Of a stretch of 64,000 nucleotides of DNA, positions 7,377-16,241 are shown piece after piece (position 1 is the stretch's first letter; the number at the start of each line of letters is the position of its first letter). The notes below the pieces were generated by a model that was not told the DNA's origin, ran no database searches, and worked only from the letters and a program-made list of their open reading frames with translations. This DNA comes from JALRBM01 sp964477195. Lineage in GTDB: Bacteria; Patescibacteriota; Saccharimonadia; Saccharimonadales; Saccharimonadaceae. The stretch is from NCBI GenBank assembly GCA_964477195.1, contig CAYZCX010000004.1, positions 1 to 64,000 on the forward strand, in the 5' to 3' direction. The position numbers were made by a program, and so were the translations under genes.

Positions 7377-10205
7377 ATGAACGCTATTTTGTGGATGATC
7401 GACTTCTTGCTACAATGGTACGTTTGGGTACCCATTGTCCTTATTTTGGTGTTTCTCACCTGGCGAAACTATCGCAAAATTGACGCCGTCCAGGCTACCG
7501 TCGACAGCGTCTTGCTCATACTCGAAATCCCAAAAGCCAACGACAAAAGTGAATTAGCCGCCGAGCAGCTATTTGCCAGTTTGCATGGTATCTTGCGCGA
7601 CAGCAAAGAATTAAAGCTCAGCAAGGGCATCCAAGAACACCTCAGCTTCGAATTTGCCTCTGTTAACGGTCAGATTCGTTTTTACGTATGGGTGCCAAAA
7701 TCGCTCCAGAGCTTTGTCGAAGGGCAGATCTACTCTCAATATCCCACCGTCCAGATTCACACCGCTGAAGAAGACTATGTCGCCCACGAACGACGTCACA
7801 GTGTCGTGTATACCGCAGAAATCGTCCTCTCTGATAGCGAATTTCTTCCTATCAAAACATTCCAGAGCTTTGAAGTCGACCCACTGGCAGGCATCACCGG
7901 GACGCTTGCAAAACTTGAATCAACAGGCGAGGAAGTCTGGATTCAGATTCTTGCGCGGCCAATCGCTGATAACTGGCACAAATCCGCCAGCAAATGGATA
8001 ACCAGCGTTAAAAATGGCAACCCCTTAGCCTTTCTCTCGGGAGAAGGGTTCAGCTTTAAGTTTTTTGGTGAGATCCTCGCAGCTCTCTCAAAACCACCAG
8101 AGGACGGGAAGGTAGGTGGCACACCAAAAGAGCTCTCTGAACGTGAAAAGACACGTATGGCCGAAGCCGAGAAAAAGGCAACGAAACTCGGCTACCAGGT
8201 AAAAATCCGCATGGTTTACCTCGGCGAGAGCACCACCAACGCAAAGCTCCGCATGCAGGCAATCGTCGGGACATTCAAGCAATTCAATAGCACCAACCTC
8301 AACGGATTCCGTATGACGAGTACGAGCTTCAAAAAAGAAGATCTCGCCCACTACAAAGCTCGCCTCTTTATGGATAGGGGATTCATCCTCAATATCGAAG
8401 AGCTCGCCAGCGTCTACCACCTACCGCACACCAACGTTGAGACGCCAAATATCGTTTGGGCGAGTAGTAAAACCGCCGAACCGCCAGCCAAGCTGCCTGT
8501 TGTCACGGGTAATGATGCTATCGACGAGAATATTAGCGCCTTCGGTCTCACTAATTTCCGCGGTATCAACCATCAATTCGGAATGCTTCGCTACGACCGG
8601 TCTCGACATATGTACATCATCGGACAGACTGGTGCCGGTAAGTCAGGAACGCTTGAACTTCTTGCGCTCTCAGACATATTCCACGGACAAGGCTACGCTA
8701 TTATCGATCCCCATGGTGACTTTGCTATCGACAACCTCCGTTTTATCCCTGGGAGTCGACTCGAGGATGTCGTTTACTTCAACCCAGCCGATACCGCCTA
8801 TCCGCTAGGATTTAACCCTCTCGAGGTAACAAATCCAGCCCAGAAGACCAACATTAGCTCTGAAGTCATTGGTGTGCTAAAACGTATGTTTGGTGAATCG
8901 TGGGGTCCACGGCTTGAATATATTCTTCGGTATACTATCCTTGCGCTCCTTGATCGTCCTGAGACAACCATGCTCGACATTACCCGCATGCTTACCGATA
9001 AAAAATTCCGCAAAGAAACACTTGGCTATTGTACCGACACCGTCGTGCTTCAGTTCTGGAACGTTGAATTCGCCAGCTGGACAGATAAATTCCAGGCCGA
9101 GGCAATTGCCCCAGTACTCAACAAGGTAGGAGCCTTCACCGCCAACCCGGTTATCCGTAACATCATCGGACAGCCAAAAAGTACTTTCAATATCCGCAAA
9201 ATCATGGATGAAGGCAAGATTCTCGTCGTTAACCTCTCTAAAGGTCTTATCGGTGAAGATAATGCCTCTATCTTGGGCTCTTTTATTGTCACTAAGATTC
9301 AGCTTGCCGCCATGAGCCGTTCGGATATCCCAGATATCAAAGATCGTCGTCCGTTCTATCTGTATGTCGACGAGTTCCAAAACTTCGCGACTGATTCATT
9401 CGCCACTATTCTTTCCGAAGCTCGAAAGTATGGCCTTAATCTGACCGTTGCTAATCAATATATCTCTCAAATGAACGAAACCGTGCGAAACGCCGTCTTC
9501 GGTAACGTCGGTACTATCGTATGTTTCCGTATCTCAGCAGATGATTCGCCAATCCTCGCCAAGCAATTCGAGCCACAATTTGAAGCAAACGACCTCTTGC
9601 AGATGCACAACCGTAACTTCGTCATTAACATGGTGATAAACGGTGAAAAAACGCCTGCGTTTAGTGCCCGTACCCTCAACTTGCCACCGCCTCAGACGGA
9701 TAACACCGGTCATATTATCGAATATTCTCGTGCCCATTATAGCCGAGATAGGGAAGAGGTCGAACAAGCGATCAGTGATCTTATACAGCCAGCTAAAAAC
9801 GCGCCCGCTGCAGCCAAGGCAGTTCCTGCACCAGCTCCAAAACAGTGGCCTATTAACGCTCACACCAATGTCATCACGCCGGATGCGCCCGCAACCGCAA
9901 AGACAACCCCGGCAGGGGAGGTGATAAAGCTCGCCACCACCCCTCAGGAGGCCCCCGTAACAAAACCTCAGCCCACTCCTAATACGACACCGGCGGGAGA
10001 AAATACCGCTCCTTCAGAAGGAGAAGGTGATGCACCAAAGAAAAAGCGTCGTCGTCGCAAACGCAAAAAATCCGGTGAGGCAGGGGAAGGTACTTTACCA
10101 CCGGTTGTTCCCCCAGACTCTGGGCAAGCCGCTCCATCTCATTCCCCCCAACCAAAAAGTCTTCCGACAAACGACGGCCACGAGACTGAAATTCGCCTCC
10201 GTTAA
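7377..10205 (+). CDS. HerA/VirB4-TraD-like membrane-bound ATPase
   Basis: A 942-residue protein with one N-terminal membrane segment (about residues 5-28) and a large cytoplasmic P-loop ATPase domain of the DUF87/TraD type. Walker A is GQTGAGKS at about residue 416; IIDPHGDF follows, and YVDEFQNF is the Walker B region. Family members pump DNA or protein in conjugation and type IV secretion. In this lineage it may serve DNA transport or a pilus-like machine. The C-terminal ~120 residues are low-complexity Pro/Ala-rich and contain a KKKRRRRKRKK cluster that could bind nucleic acid. No other secretion genes are adjacent. Confidence 0.85.
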   Translation: MNAILWMIDFLLQWYVWVPIVLILVFLTWRNYRKIDAVQATVDSVLLILEIPKANDKSELAAEQLFASLHGILRDSKELKLSKGIQEHLSFEFASVNGQIRFYVWVPKSLQSFVEGQIYSQYPTVQIHTAEEDYVAHERRHSVVYTAEIVLSDSEFLPIKTFQSFEVDPLAGITGTLAKLESTGEEVWIQILARPIADNWHKSASKWITSVKNGNPLAFLSGEGFSFKFFGEILAALSKPPEDGKVGGTPKELSEREKTRMAEAEKKATKLGYQVKIRMVYLGESTTNAKLRMQAIVGTFKQFNSTNLNGFRMTSTSFKKEDLAHYKARLFMDRGFILNIEELASVYHLPHTNVETPNIVWASSKTAEPPAKLPVVTGNDAIDENISAFGLTNFRGINHQFGMLRYDRSRHMYIIGQTGAGKSGTLELLALSDIFHGQGYAIIDPHGDFAIDNLRFIPGSRLEDVVYFNPADTAYPLGFNPLEVTNPAQKTNISSEVIGVLKRMFGESWGPRLEYILRYTILALLDRPETTMLDITRMLTDKKFRKETLGYCTDTVVLQFWNVEFASWTDKFQAEAIAPVLNKVGAFTANPVIRNIIGQPKSTFNIRKIMDEGKILVVNLSKGLIGEDNASILGSFIVTKIQLAAMSRSDIPDIKDRRPFYLYVDEFQNFATDSFATILSEARKYGLNLTVANQYISQMNETVRNAVFGNVGTIVCFRISADDSPILAKQFEPQFEANDLLQMHNRNFVINMVINGEKTPAFSARTLNLPPPQTDNTGHIIEYSRAHYSRDREEVEQAISDLIQPAKNAPAAAKAVPAPAPKQWPINAHTNVITPDAPATAKTTPAGEVIKLATTPQEAPVTKPQPTPNTTPAGENTAPSEGEGDAPKKKRRRRKRKKSGEAGEGTLPPVVPPDSGQAAPSHSPQPKSLPTNDGHETEIRLR

Positions 10206-10226
10206 AATAGATATCACCAAAGAAAA

Positions 10227-10272
10227 AATATCCGCCCTTCTCGAGCGGATATTTTCCGTGAGAAGGGCGGAT
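10227..10272. terminator. Two overlapping alternative hairpins (bidirectional terminator)
   Basis: Hairpin 1 pairs 10227-10235 with 10245-10253 (AATATCCGC / GCGGATATT, followed by TT) and would end the plus-strand ATPase gene. Hairpin 2 pairs 10230-10242 with 10260-10272 (13 bp, perfect) and would suit the minus-strand gene at 10301. They share sequence and cannot form together. Confidence 0.75.
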
Positions 10273-10300
10273 GCTACGTATCGAGGTTGCCCTACAAGAT

Positions 10301-10636
10301 CTAGTCCGAATCGGGTATGCTGCGTTCTAATGGATATACCCGTCTCAGATTATCACCTTCACCTTCGATGGCTGCTAGGGTAATCGAATGCACCGAAGTA
10401 GGGGTTCCCGCAGAGATACCTCCAGCCCACAAAAGATTATGAGCAATAAGGACCTCCTCGGCTCCTTCCGGCAACTTTGTTCCCGGTGCACGGCAGGACT
10501 CTACGAATGCCGCAAAAACTGTCGGGTACGTTTCCTGCAAAAGCCGTAACGCATGCATGACACGCACTACATCAGAATACGCCTCCACGGGCCCAGTCTT
10601 GAGTTTTACTGTTACCGGCCGTTTGCGATTACTCAC
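10301..10636 (-). CDS. Unknown protein, tandem paralogue 1
   Basis: A 111-residue protein with no recognised family and no membrane segment. Its ordered features match the neighbouring gene at 10687: an LK(T/S)G start, a helical stretch ending in V(E/T)SCR, and a terminal block (xVxSxxLxxxEG then PL/PI). The two are therefore divergent tandem duplicates. A GAGGAGG-like Shine-Dalgarno precedes the ATG. The gene is transcribed towards the large ATPase gene and ends at a shared terminator. Confidence 0.6.
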   Translation of the reverse strand: MSNRKRPVTVKLKTGPVEAYSDVVRVMHALRLLQETYPTVFAAFVESCRAPGTKLPEGAEEVLIAHNLLWAGGISAGTPTSVHSITLAAIEGEGDNLRRVYPLERSIPDSD

Positions 10637-10686
10637 GAGCAGCCTCCTCTCAAATACGATGAACCTCTTGTATTCGTACCGAGGAT

Positions 10687-11016
10687 CTACTCGCCAGCAA
10701 TAGGACTAACGAGGCTCATCTCGAAATATTTGCCCTCCACACCGGAGAGCACGACGCTACGGACAGCATCCGAGATGATGAGTATGCCGTACTTGTCTTG
10801 GCCCTCGATAAGCCCCATACTGACAAGCACAGCGACATCCTCGGTAGCGGAAACCGTGCGATCGAGCACACGGCACGAAGTAACGAGATTATAGAAGATC
10901 TCAACCTCATCCTTCAGCAAGGTTAACTTTTCCATCACAGCGTTCACCACATCACGCCGCATGTCGTCTCCAGACTTGAGGCGAACGATTTCCGACCCCG
11001 AGCTGTTTTGCGTCAT
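10687..11016 (-). CDS. Unknown protein, tandem paralogue 2
   Basis: A 109-residue protein without a recognised domain, related at low identity to the downstream gene (shared TSCR motif and the AVRSVVLSGVEG block). It starts after a GAGGAGCAAC Shine-Dalgarno and lies 50 nt upstream of its paralogue, so the pair is probably one operon. A Shine-Dalgarno plus independent terminator is the same layout as the other short accessory genes here. Confidence 0.6.
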   Translation of the reverse strand: MTQNSSGSEIVRLKSGDDMRRDVVNAVMEKLTLLKDEVEIFYNLVTSCRVLDRTVSATEDVAVLVSMGLIEGQDKYGILIISDAVRSVVLSGVEGKYFEMSLVSPIAGE

Positions 11017-11141
11017 AACGGTTGCTCCTCATCATTGTCGAAGCATTTACACGATAACTAATATACAATACAACCATACTATATATTAGTCAATCATTCT
11101 TGCATAAGAGAGGCAAGAATGATTGATCCTATACACAATAT

Positions 11142-11158
11142 AGAACAAAATTAGAACA
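11142..11158. repeat. 17-nt direct repeat, copy 1
   Basis: AGAACAAAATTAGAACA, identical to 11800-11816. It is itself two AGAACA hexamers separated by five nucleotides. Confidence 0.6.
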
Positions 11159-11799
11159 TTATCCAATTACGAATGGATGTGAGCGCACCAGATACGGACC
11201 CCAGTTATGGTTCATATGGATCGGCATAAGAGAATAGCTAAGACGCATTAAAAATATTTTTAATAGATGTGGGCTCTGAGACATCCAAAAGGCAACGAAT
11301 ATAAAAGAGGGGGTAGTGCTACAAAAATCGAAGGTGCAGAATATATCAAAAAATTTTATTTAATTCATCAACAAAGTAAAGCATAGATTATACGTCGCAC
11401 AATATATCTTTTACGACATTAGATATATTGGTATAAGAGGTATTAATACTCATCTGAATTACCCCCTAATAGGGCACCGTTCTCGAAATGCCCGACAAAA
11501 AGAAGTATCTGTACGCGCGGATGTGTGTAATTAAGTTAACCTCTCACATAACCCTAGCCATGGCTATATATTACTACGGAAGCCTTTCGGGCTATTTGGG
11601 CGTTCTCCTTTTCTTAAAGTTATCCACATTTGCGTTTTTCACGTTTCATATTTTTGTATACTTTTTTGACTTTTCCTTGTATTTATTAAACCGTGTACTT
11701 ACTTTCCCCGTCTCCCCCTTTCCCTACTCTTTTTTCTTGGTATTTGCTTTTATAGGACTTTGATATTTTTATATATATTTTTTCGCCTCACACACAAAA

Positions 11800-11816
11800 A
11801 GAACAAAATTAGAACA
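11800..11816. repeat. 17-nt direct repeat, copy 2
   Basis: AGAACAAAATTAGAACA, identical to 11142-11158, lying just downstream of the ftsQ stop. Confidence 0.6.
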
Positions 11817-11847
11817 CTCTTAGAGAAAAGAAGAGAAGCCCTACTTC

Positions 11848-12792
11848 TTACCTATAAAATGCCTTGCCACTGACTCGGACGTCAATATACTGCGGAGACT
11901 GATTCTTCTGCTGAAACCATTTTATGGCTCTCACCATATCCTCGGCCTGCTCCCCTACTCCTCGATCTATAGAAAGTTTTATAGGGTATGCGAGCCCATC
12001 GATTTTCAGTTCAACTTCTCGCGTCGTTGCCGTGGGGATGGCCACCTGAGTCACTGTATACCCCTGGGCCTTCATTAGCCCAACAGTGCGACCGACAAAG
12101 CCAAGGAATCGATTACTAGCAACGGCTTGACCATCAGCTACCTGAACGCCGCTATTATCGACGATTTGAACGCCTGGAATAGGAAAATAATTACGGGCAA
12201 ATGCCGTACCGGAGGCATCGACATACTGTTGTTTTCCTTGAATCGACCAGCCAGCCAGGGGCTCTCGCATCGTTAGCGTGAAGTCCGAGCGTCCGAATCC
12301 TACATTATCCCCTACGCGCACACTCGAGACCTCTGGGAGTTTTTGTTTTACATAGTCATTAAGCGCCGCCTGATTCATCAAAAACCGAAGTCGCTCGGCA
12401 GGTCGTAATGCGAGGTATGATTGAACTGTCTCTTCATAACTTTTATCCAACGAAGCCGCTAGCCCCGGTGCACGTACGACAACACTAGAAGTAAATTGAT
12501 AGATAAGCCCATATATTCCTGCCATCGCCAGAAGAATAATAAAAAGCAATGACCCAAGACGACGACGTTTTTTTCGTAATTCATGCGTCTGGACCCGAGG
12601 AGATTTAAGCTGTGCATTCGCTTCACCAGCGCTCGTCACCTGAGATGAGCTACTTCCCGTCAGGGTACGATTACGTCGAAAATTATATCGCTGATCAATA
12701 TCGGCAAGATTTTGCGGATCAACACGTCCTTCTGGCTTTGTGCCTCGACGAGCAGGTTGGCCTGATTGTTTTTTTGAGAATAAACCTGCCAT
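11848..12792 (-). CDS. ftsQ: Cell division protein FtsQ-like
   Basis: A 314-residue bitopic protein: a basic, low-complexity cytoplasmic N-terminus (~75 residues), one membrane segment (SLLFIILLAMAGIYGLIY, about residues 80-97), then an external region with POTRA-like and FtsQ-type beta segments. The end of the division cluster after murG is where ftsQ normally lies. FtsQ links septal peptidoglycan enzymes to the divisome. Sequence identity to model FtsQ is low, so the name rests on topology and position. ftsA, ftsZ and murC do not follow, which differs from the classical dcw order. It begins 2 nt after the murG stop. Confidence 0.75.
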   Translation of the reverse strand: MAGLFSKKQSGQPARRGTKPEGRVDPQNLADIDQRYNFRRNRTLTGSSSSQVTSAGEANAQLKSPRVQTHELRKKRRRLGSLLFIILLAMAGIYGLIYQFTSSVVVRAPGLAASLDKSYEETVQSYLALRPAERLRFLMNQAALNDYVKQKLPEVSSVRVGDNVGFGRSDFTLTMREPLAGWSIQGKQQYVDASGTAFARNYFPIPGVQIVDNSGVQVADGQAVASNRFLGFVGRTVGLMKAQGYTVTQVAIPTATTREVELKIDGLAYPIKLSIDRGVGEQAEDMVRAIKWFQQKNQSPQYIDVRVSGKAFYR

Positions 12793-12794
12793 AG

Positions 12795-13970
12795 CTATTT
12801 TTTCCGCCGTGAGACCTCTCCGAGAACATCTTCAATAATAGCTGCCATATCTGTAGCTGCATCGGGTTTCGCATAGGCGTGGAAGAGCTTGCTCATTTTT
12901 TGAAGCCGCGCGGGATTGACCAGTAGCGTCGTGAGCGCGTCGACAAGGAGTTGTGGGTTGGCTGTTAATTCAACTTCATCGATGATCTCGACAGCGCCAT
13001 TCTCGGCATATACGGCAGCGTTCTTTAACTGATGACCACCTGTAAGATACGGACTTGGTACCAAAATTGTCGGTGTTCCAAGAGCCGCAAGCTCCAGGAT
13101 AGTCGTTGCGCCAGCCCGCGCCACGACAACATCTGCCGCACCAAGGTATTCATGCATATTACCACTAATAAAGGGGGTGAGCTGGAACCGAGGGTTGTCT
13201 TGAGGTGTCAGTGTCTTTACATCATCGAATTGACGCGTTCCCGACACGAGTACTACAGACGTCATCTCAAGCAATTCGTGCAATCGCTTCACTACCGCAT
13301 CATTGATACACTGAGCACCAAGCCCTCCCCCCGTAACGACGACGAGAGGCTGCCTCGGATCAAATCCCAAAAGCGATTTTAGCTCCTTGCGGTCCTCTGG
13401 GGTGATGAGTTGAAACGCTTCACTTACCGGTGTTCCGACATAGTGGGATATTTCTGCCGGATACGGATAGTACTTCAGCGGTGCGCCTGTGGCAATTGCC
13501 GTGGCAAATTTTGCCAAAATCCGATTAGTAAGTCCGGGATGCGTGTCCGAGTCATGAATGACCAGAGGGATCTTTAGAAGCCACGCCGCACAGCCCACGG
13601 GAAGACAGACAAATCCTCCTTTGGTGAATATAACGTCAGGTCGCCACAAAAGAAGTTTAACGAAACTCTGCAAAAAGCCACAACCTACCAAAAATAGATC
13701 TCGAATATTAGGTAAAAGGATAGAAAATGGTCGTAATAATTGCTTCCATACCGAAAGTGAATAATAGCGTCGTAGCTTTCCGGCGACAATTATATCGACA
13801 GGAATCGTCGCGTCGAAGTGATGAATAATCCCTTTTGCCTGTGGAGCAAATTTACGGTCACACCAAAAACGTATCTCAAGATCCGGTTGCTGCTTTCGCA
13901 ATTCACGAAGCACTGCGACGGCTGGTGTGACGTGCCCGCCCGAGCCCCCGCCGATTGCTAGGATTTTCAT
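12795..13970 (-). CDS. murG: UDP-GlcNAc:lipid I N-acetylglucosaminyltransferase MurG
   Basis: MurG adds N-acetylglucosamine to lipid I to form lipid II on the inner membrane face. The N-terminal glycine loop GGGSGGH is at residues 7-13. The C-terminal nucleotide-sugar site is represented by VTGGGLGAQCIND, ARAGATTILELAALG and PSPYLTGGHQLKNA. The start at 13970 (MKILAIGGG) is preferred to an ATG six bases upstream. The gene overlaps the ftsW 3' end by about 70 nt, a deep overlap implying tight translational coupling. Length about 391 residues is normal. Confidence 0.95.
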   Translation of the reverse strand: MKILAIGGGSGGHVTPAVAVLRELRKQQPDLEIRFWCDRKFAPQAKGIIHHFDATIPVDIIVAGKLRRYYSLSVWKQLLRPFSILLPNIRDLFLVGCGFLQSFVKLLLWRPDVIFTKGGFVCLPVGCAAWLLKIPLVIHDSDTHPGLTNRILAKFATAIATGAPLKYYPYPAEISHYVGTPVSEAFQLITPEDRKELKSLLGFDPRQPLVVVTGGGLGAQCINDAVVKRLHELLEMTSVVLVSGTRQFDDVKTLTPQDNPRFQLTPFISGNMHEYLGAADVVVARAGATTILELAALGTPTILVPSPYLTGGHQLKNAAVYAENGAVEIIDEVELTANPQLLVDALTTLLVNPARLQKMSKLFHAYAKPDAATDMAAIIEDVLGEVSRRKK

Positions 13971-15207
13971 AGCCATTCTCCTTATTTACCGAACCATGTT
14001 GTGTATAGCGAGACAATTGAAACGCGAGACCAAGTGCTCCGGCAATAAATATCATACTTGTCCCACCAAAGCTGAGAAGCGGCAATGTAATACCGGTCAG
14101 CGGAAATATTCCTATCATGGCTGCTACATTCAATATAACATGCGCCGCAAGCCAGCCAAAGACACCCGCTACTGCTAATTTCATCCACATTTCAGGGAGA
14201 TGATCGACAATCCTAAGAAGTCGCAAAAGCAGCGCCGCAAATAGTAATAAGATAAGGGTCAGCCCCACAAATCCAAATGTCTCGCCCATAATGGCAAAGA
14301 CGGAGTCGTTAATCGCCTCGGGCAAATATCCCGTTGCCTGGACGCTATTCCCGATGCCAACACCGAGAAGCCCCCCACTTCCGATAGCGATTTTCGCATG
14401 GGTAATATGATAATTTGCATCATCTATCGAGGTGCTTGCCGCGTCATCTCCCGAGAAAAATGTCGTGATACGCTCCATGCGATGCGGCGCAATAATAATA
14501 AGTAAAATCAACAGCACCACAGCGCTGACACCCACTCCAATTCCTATTTTCCTGCTCAAACCTGCCACCATCAACATTGATGCAAGGATACCGAGCAAAA
14601 CGATACCTGTCCCCATATCCTTTTGTAACCCGATCACGAAAAATATCGCAAGCAGCATGACCGACCCGAGTGGAATGAGTGTTTTATGAAGATCGTTGAT
14701 AATCCCCTGCCGCATGCGCATTGCAAGAAATCCCGCCGCAAATACGAGTAGCCCAAACTTCAAAAACTCGGCAGGCTGCAAACTCCCTAGCGGTCCCAGT
14801 TCGAACCAGCGACAGGCGCCGAGGCTACATTGCACAATCCCCAGATTGAGAAGTCCCCCTAGCGAAAGCACGACACAAGTAATAAATCCTGAAGCCAAAA
14901 TCCAGCCTGAGTGCTTTTTTATCCATGCAAATGGCGACATCGCGAGAAGAATAAATGCACCAAGTGCCAGCAGCAAGCTCACCGTCTGCTTGATAAAGAA
15001 ATACATACTCGTGTAATAATCGGTTCCGTATGCGTTATTGAGCACGTTGGCCCGCTGTGGTCCGATGGCATACATAATAATCAGCCCCAAGAGCATCAGA
15101 AGCCCCATATAGAGCACGATGTGATAATCGGGGCGATGACGGCGAACAAGCGTCCGCTCACTTGAGTCAGATGTCGTTCGTCGCACCAATCGTCCCATGG
15201 CTTGCAT
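13903..15207 (-). CDS. ftsW: Lipid II polymerase FtsW (SEDS family)
   Basis: Multi-pass SEDS glycosyltransferase that polymerises lipid II at the septum together with its transpeptidase partner, encoded two genes upstream. About ten hydrophobic segments are visible. The family motifs GSGGLLGVGIGNS and the C-terminal TGITLPLLSFGGTS are present. The start at 15207, two nucleotides after the mraY stop, is preferred, giving about 434 residues; an upstream extension into mraY would be unlike the family. A GGAGGG Shine-Dalgarno lies inside the end of mraY. Confidence 0.93.
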   Translation of the reverse strand: MQAMGRLVRRTTSDSSERTLVRRHRPDYHIVLYMGLLMLLGLIIMYAIGPQRANVLNNAYGTDYYTSMYFFIKQTVSLLLALGAFILLAMSPFAWIKKHSGWILASGFITCVVLSLGGLLNLGIVQCSLGACRWFELGPLGSLQPAEFLKFGLLVFAAGFLAMRMRQGIINDLHKTLIPLGSVMLLAIFFVIGLQKDMGTGIVLLGILASMLMVAGLSRKIGIGVGVSAVVLLILLIIIAPHRMERITTFFSGDDAASTSIDDANYHITHAKIAIGSGGLLGVGIGNSVQATGYLPEAINDSVFAIMGETFGFVGLTLILLLFAALLLRLLRIVDHLPEMWMKLAVAGVFGWLAAHVILNVAAMIGIFPLTGITLPLLSFGGTSMIFIAGALGLAFQLSRYTQHGSVNKENGYENPSNRRGLGRARHTSRRSAS

Positions 15208-15209
15208 CG

Positions 15210-16241
15210 CTAAATATGCCCTCCACCGAGTGCTAGCATGATTCCAAGACATCCCATCACACAAGCAATCACCCAAAAACGCATCGTGACCTTAGTCTCC
15301 GGCCAGCCTTTTGCCTCCAAATGGTGATGAATCGGCGCCGAGAGAAATACTTTACGGTGAAATAGTTTTTTACTCCCGATTTGAATCACGCTTGACCCTG
15401 CTTCGATAACAAAGATTAGTCCGATTATCGGCAAAAGAAAGAGCGTGTTCGTCAGCATCGCAACGACCCCAAGGCTCGTCCCGAATGCAAAACTTCCCAC
15501 ATCCCCCATAAAAAACCTGGCCGGATAAATATTAAACCAAAGATAACTCAGAAGCGCACCTACGACGGTAAAACAAAATCCAGCCAAGATAACATGCCCC
15601 TGCAATAATGCGATGACACCAAATACCCCATAGCTGATCGTCAACAGCCCACCAGCGAGACCGTCGAGACCATCGCTAATATTTACCGCGTTACTCGTGG
15701 CAACAACTGCCAGTACAAACAGTGGTACAATCAGCCAGCCAAGGAAAAGATCGCCCGCAAACGGAATATGAACGCTCGTATAGCCAAGCTTCACGAAGAA
15801 GAACCAGCCCAAAAAGAGCGCCAGCAGTGTAATCATCGCAAATTTCAAACTCGACCGAAGACCAGCAACTCCCGTCCCCTGTCCTCTTATATTGATAAGA
15901 TCATCAAGAAATCCTACGGCCCCACCCCCGACAAGTGCGGCGAGCGGCAGCCATGTCTGCGCCCGATCGAGATTAAAGAAAAGGGTCATCACCGTGATCG
16001 AGATCACCCCAATGATACCCGCCATCGTCGGAATATTTCGCTTGAATTTATCGGCATGCAGTTTGGTAAATACCTCAAGCTTCTCGCCCGTAGTACTCGT
16101 ACTTCGTTGCTTTTTCCAAAACTTATATCGATACGCAAAAAACGTAAAAACCGGAGTCAAAATCATCGCTAATAAGAACGCTCCGAGGCTGAGAATAAAA
16201 GTGCCATTTAGTTCGTGTGTAAATTCTACAAGTGCCATCAT
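15210..16241 (-). CDS. mraY: Phospho-MurNAc-pentapeptide transferase MraY
   Basis: Integral membrane enzyme that makes lipid I from UDP-MurNAc-pentapeptide and undecaprenyl phosphate. Diagnostic stretches are FLDDLINI (the aspartate pair), NAVNISDGLDGLAGG, FMGDVGSFAFG and the histidine motif PIHHHLE. Length 343 residues fits. The ATG at 16241 overlaps the stop of the upstream transpeptidase gene (TAATG). A second ATG at 16238 has better spacing to GAAGGGA and may be the real start. Confidence 0.96.
   Translation of the reverse strand: MMALVEFTHELNGTFILSLGAFLLAMILTPVFTFFAYRYKFWKKQRSTSTTGEKLEVFTKLHADKFKRNIPTMAGIIGVISITVMTLFFNLDRAQTWLPLAALVGGGAVGFLDDLINIRGQGTGVAGLRSSLKFAMITLLALFLGWFFFVKLGYTSVHIPFAGDLFLGWLIVPLFVLAVVATSNAVNISDGLDGLAGGLLTISYGVFGVIALLQGHVILAGFCFTVVGALLSYLWFNIYPARFFMGDVGSFAFGTSLGVVAMLTNTLFLLPIIGLIFVIEAGSSVIQIGSKKLFHRKVFLSAPIHHHLEAKGWPETKVTMRFWVIACVMGCLGIMLALGGGHI

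Larger units (their letters stand above)
11017..11847. other. AT-rich spacer between the paralogue pair and ftsQ
   Basis: About 830 nt without a well-supported gene. It holds a perfect 13-bp hairpin (arms 11091-11103 and 11113-11125), two copies of a 17-nt repeat (11142-11158 and 11800-11816), one consensus DnaA-type box TTATCCACA (11620-11628) and a T-rich open frame (11488-11763). That frame has no Shine-Dalgarno and a composition-driven hydrophobic product. No tRNA or recognisable ncRNA was seen. Confidence 0.5.

Noticed and set aside
11620..11628. DnaA-type box TTATCCACA as a sign of oriC
   Set aside because: Only one full box, no dnaA/dnaN nearby, no cluster of boxes; origin not supported.
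11488..11763. 91-codon hydrophobic open frame
   Set aside because: No Shine-Dalgarno or promoter at the right distance, and the hydrophobic product follows from the T-rich composition.
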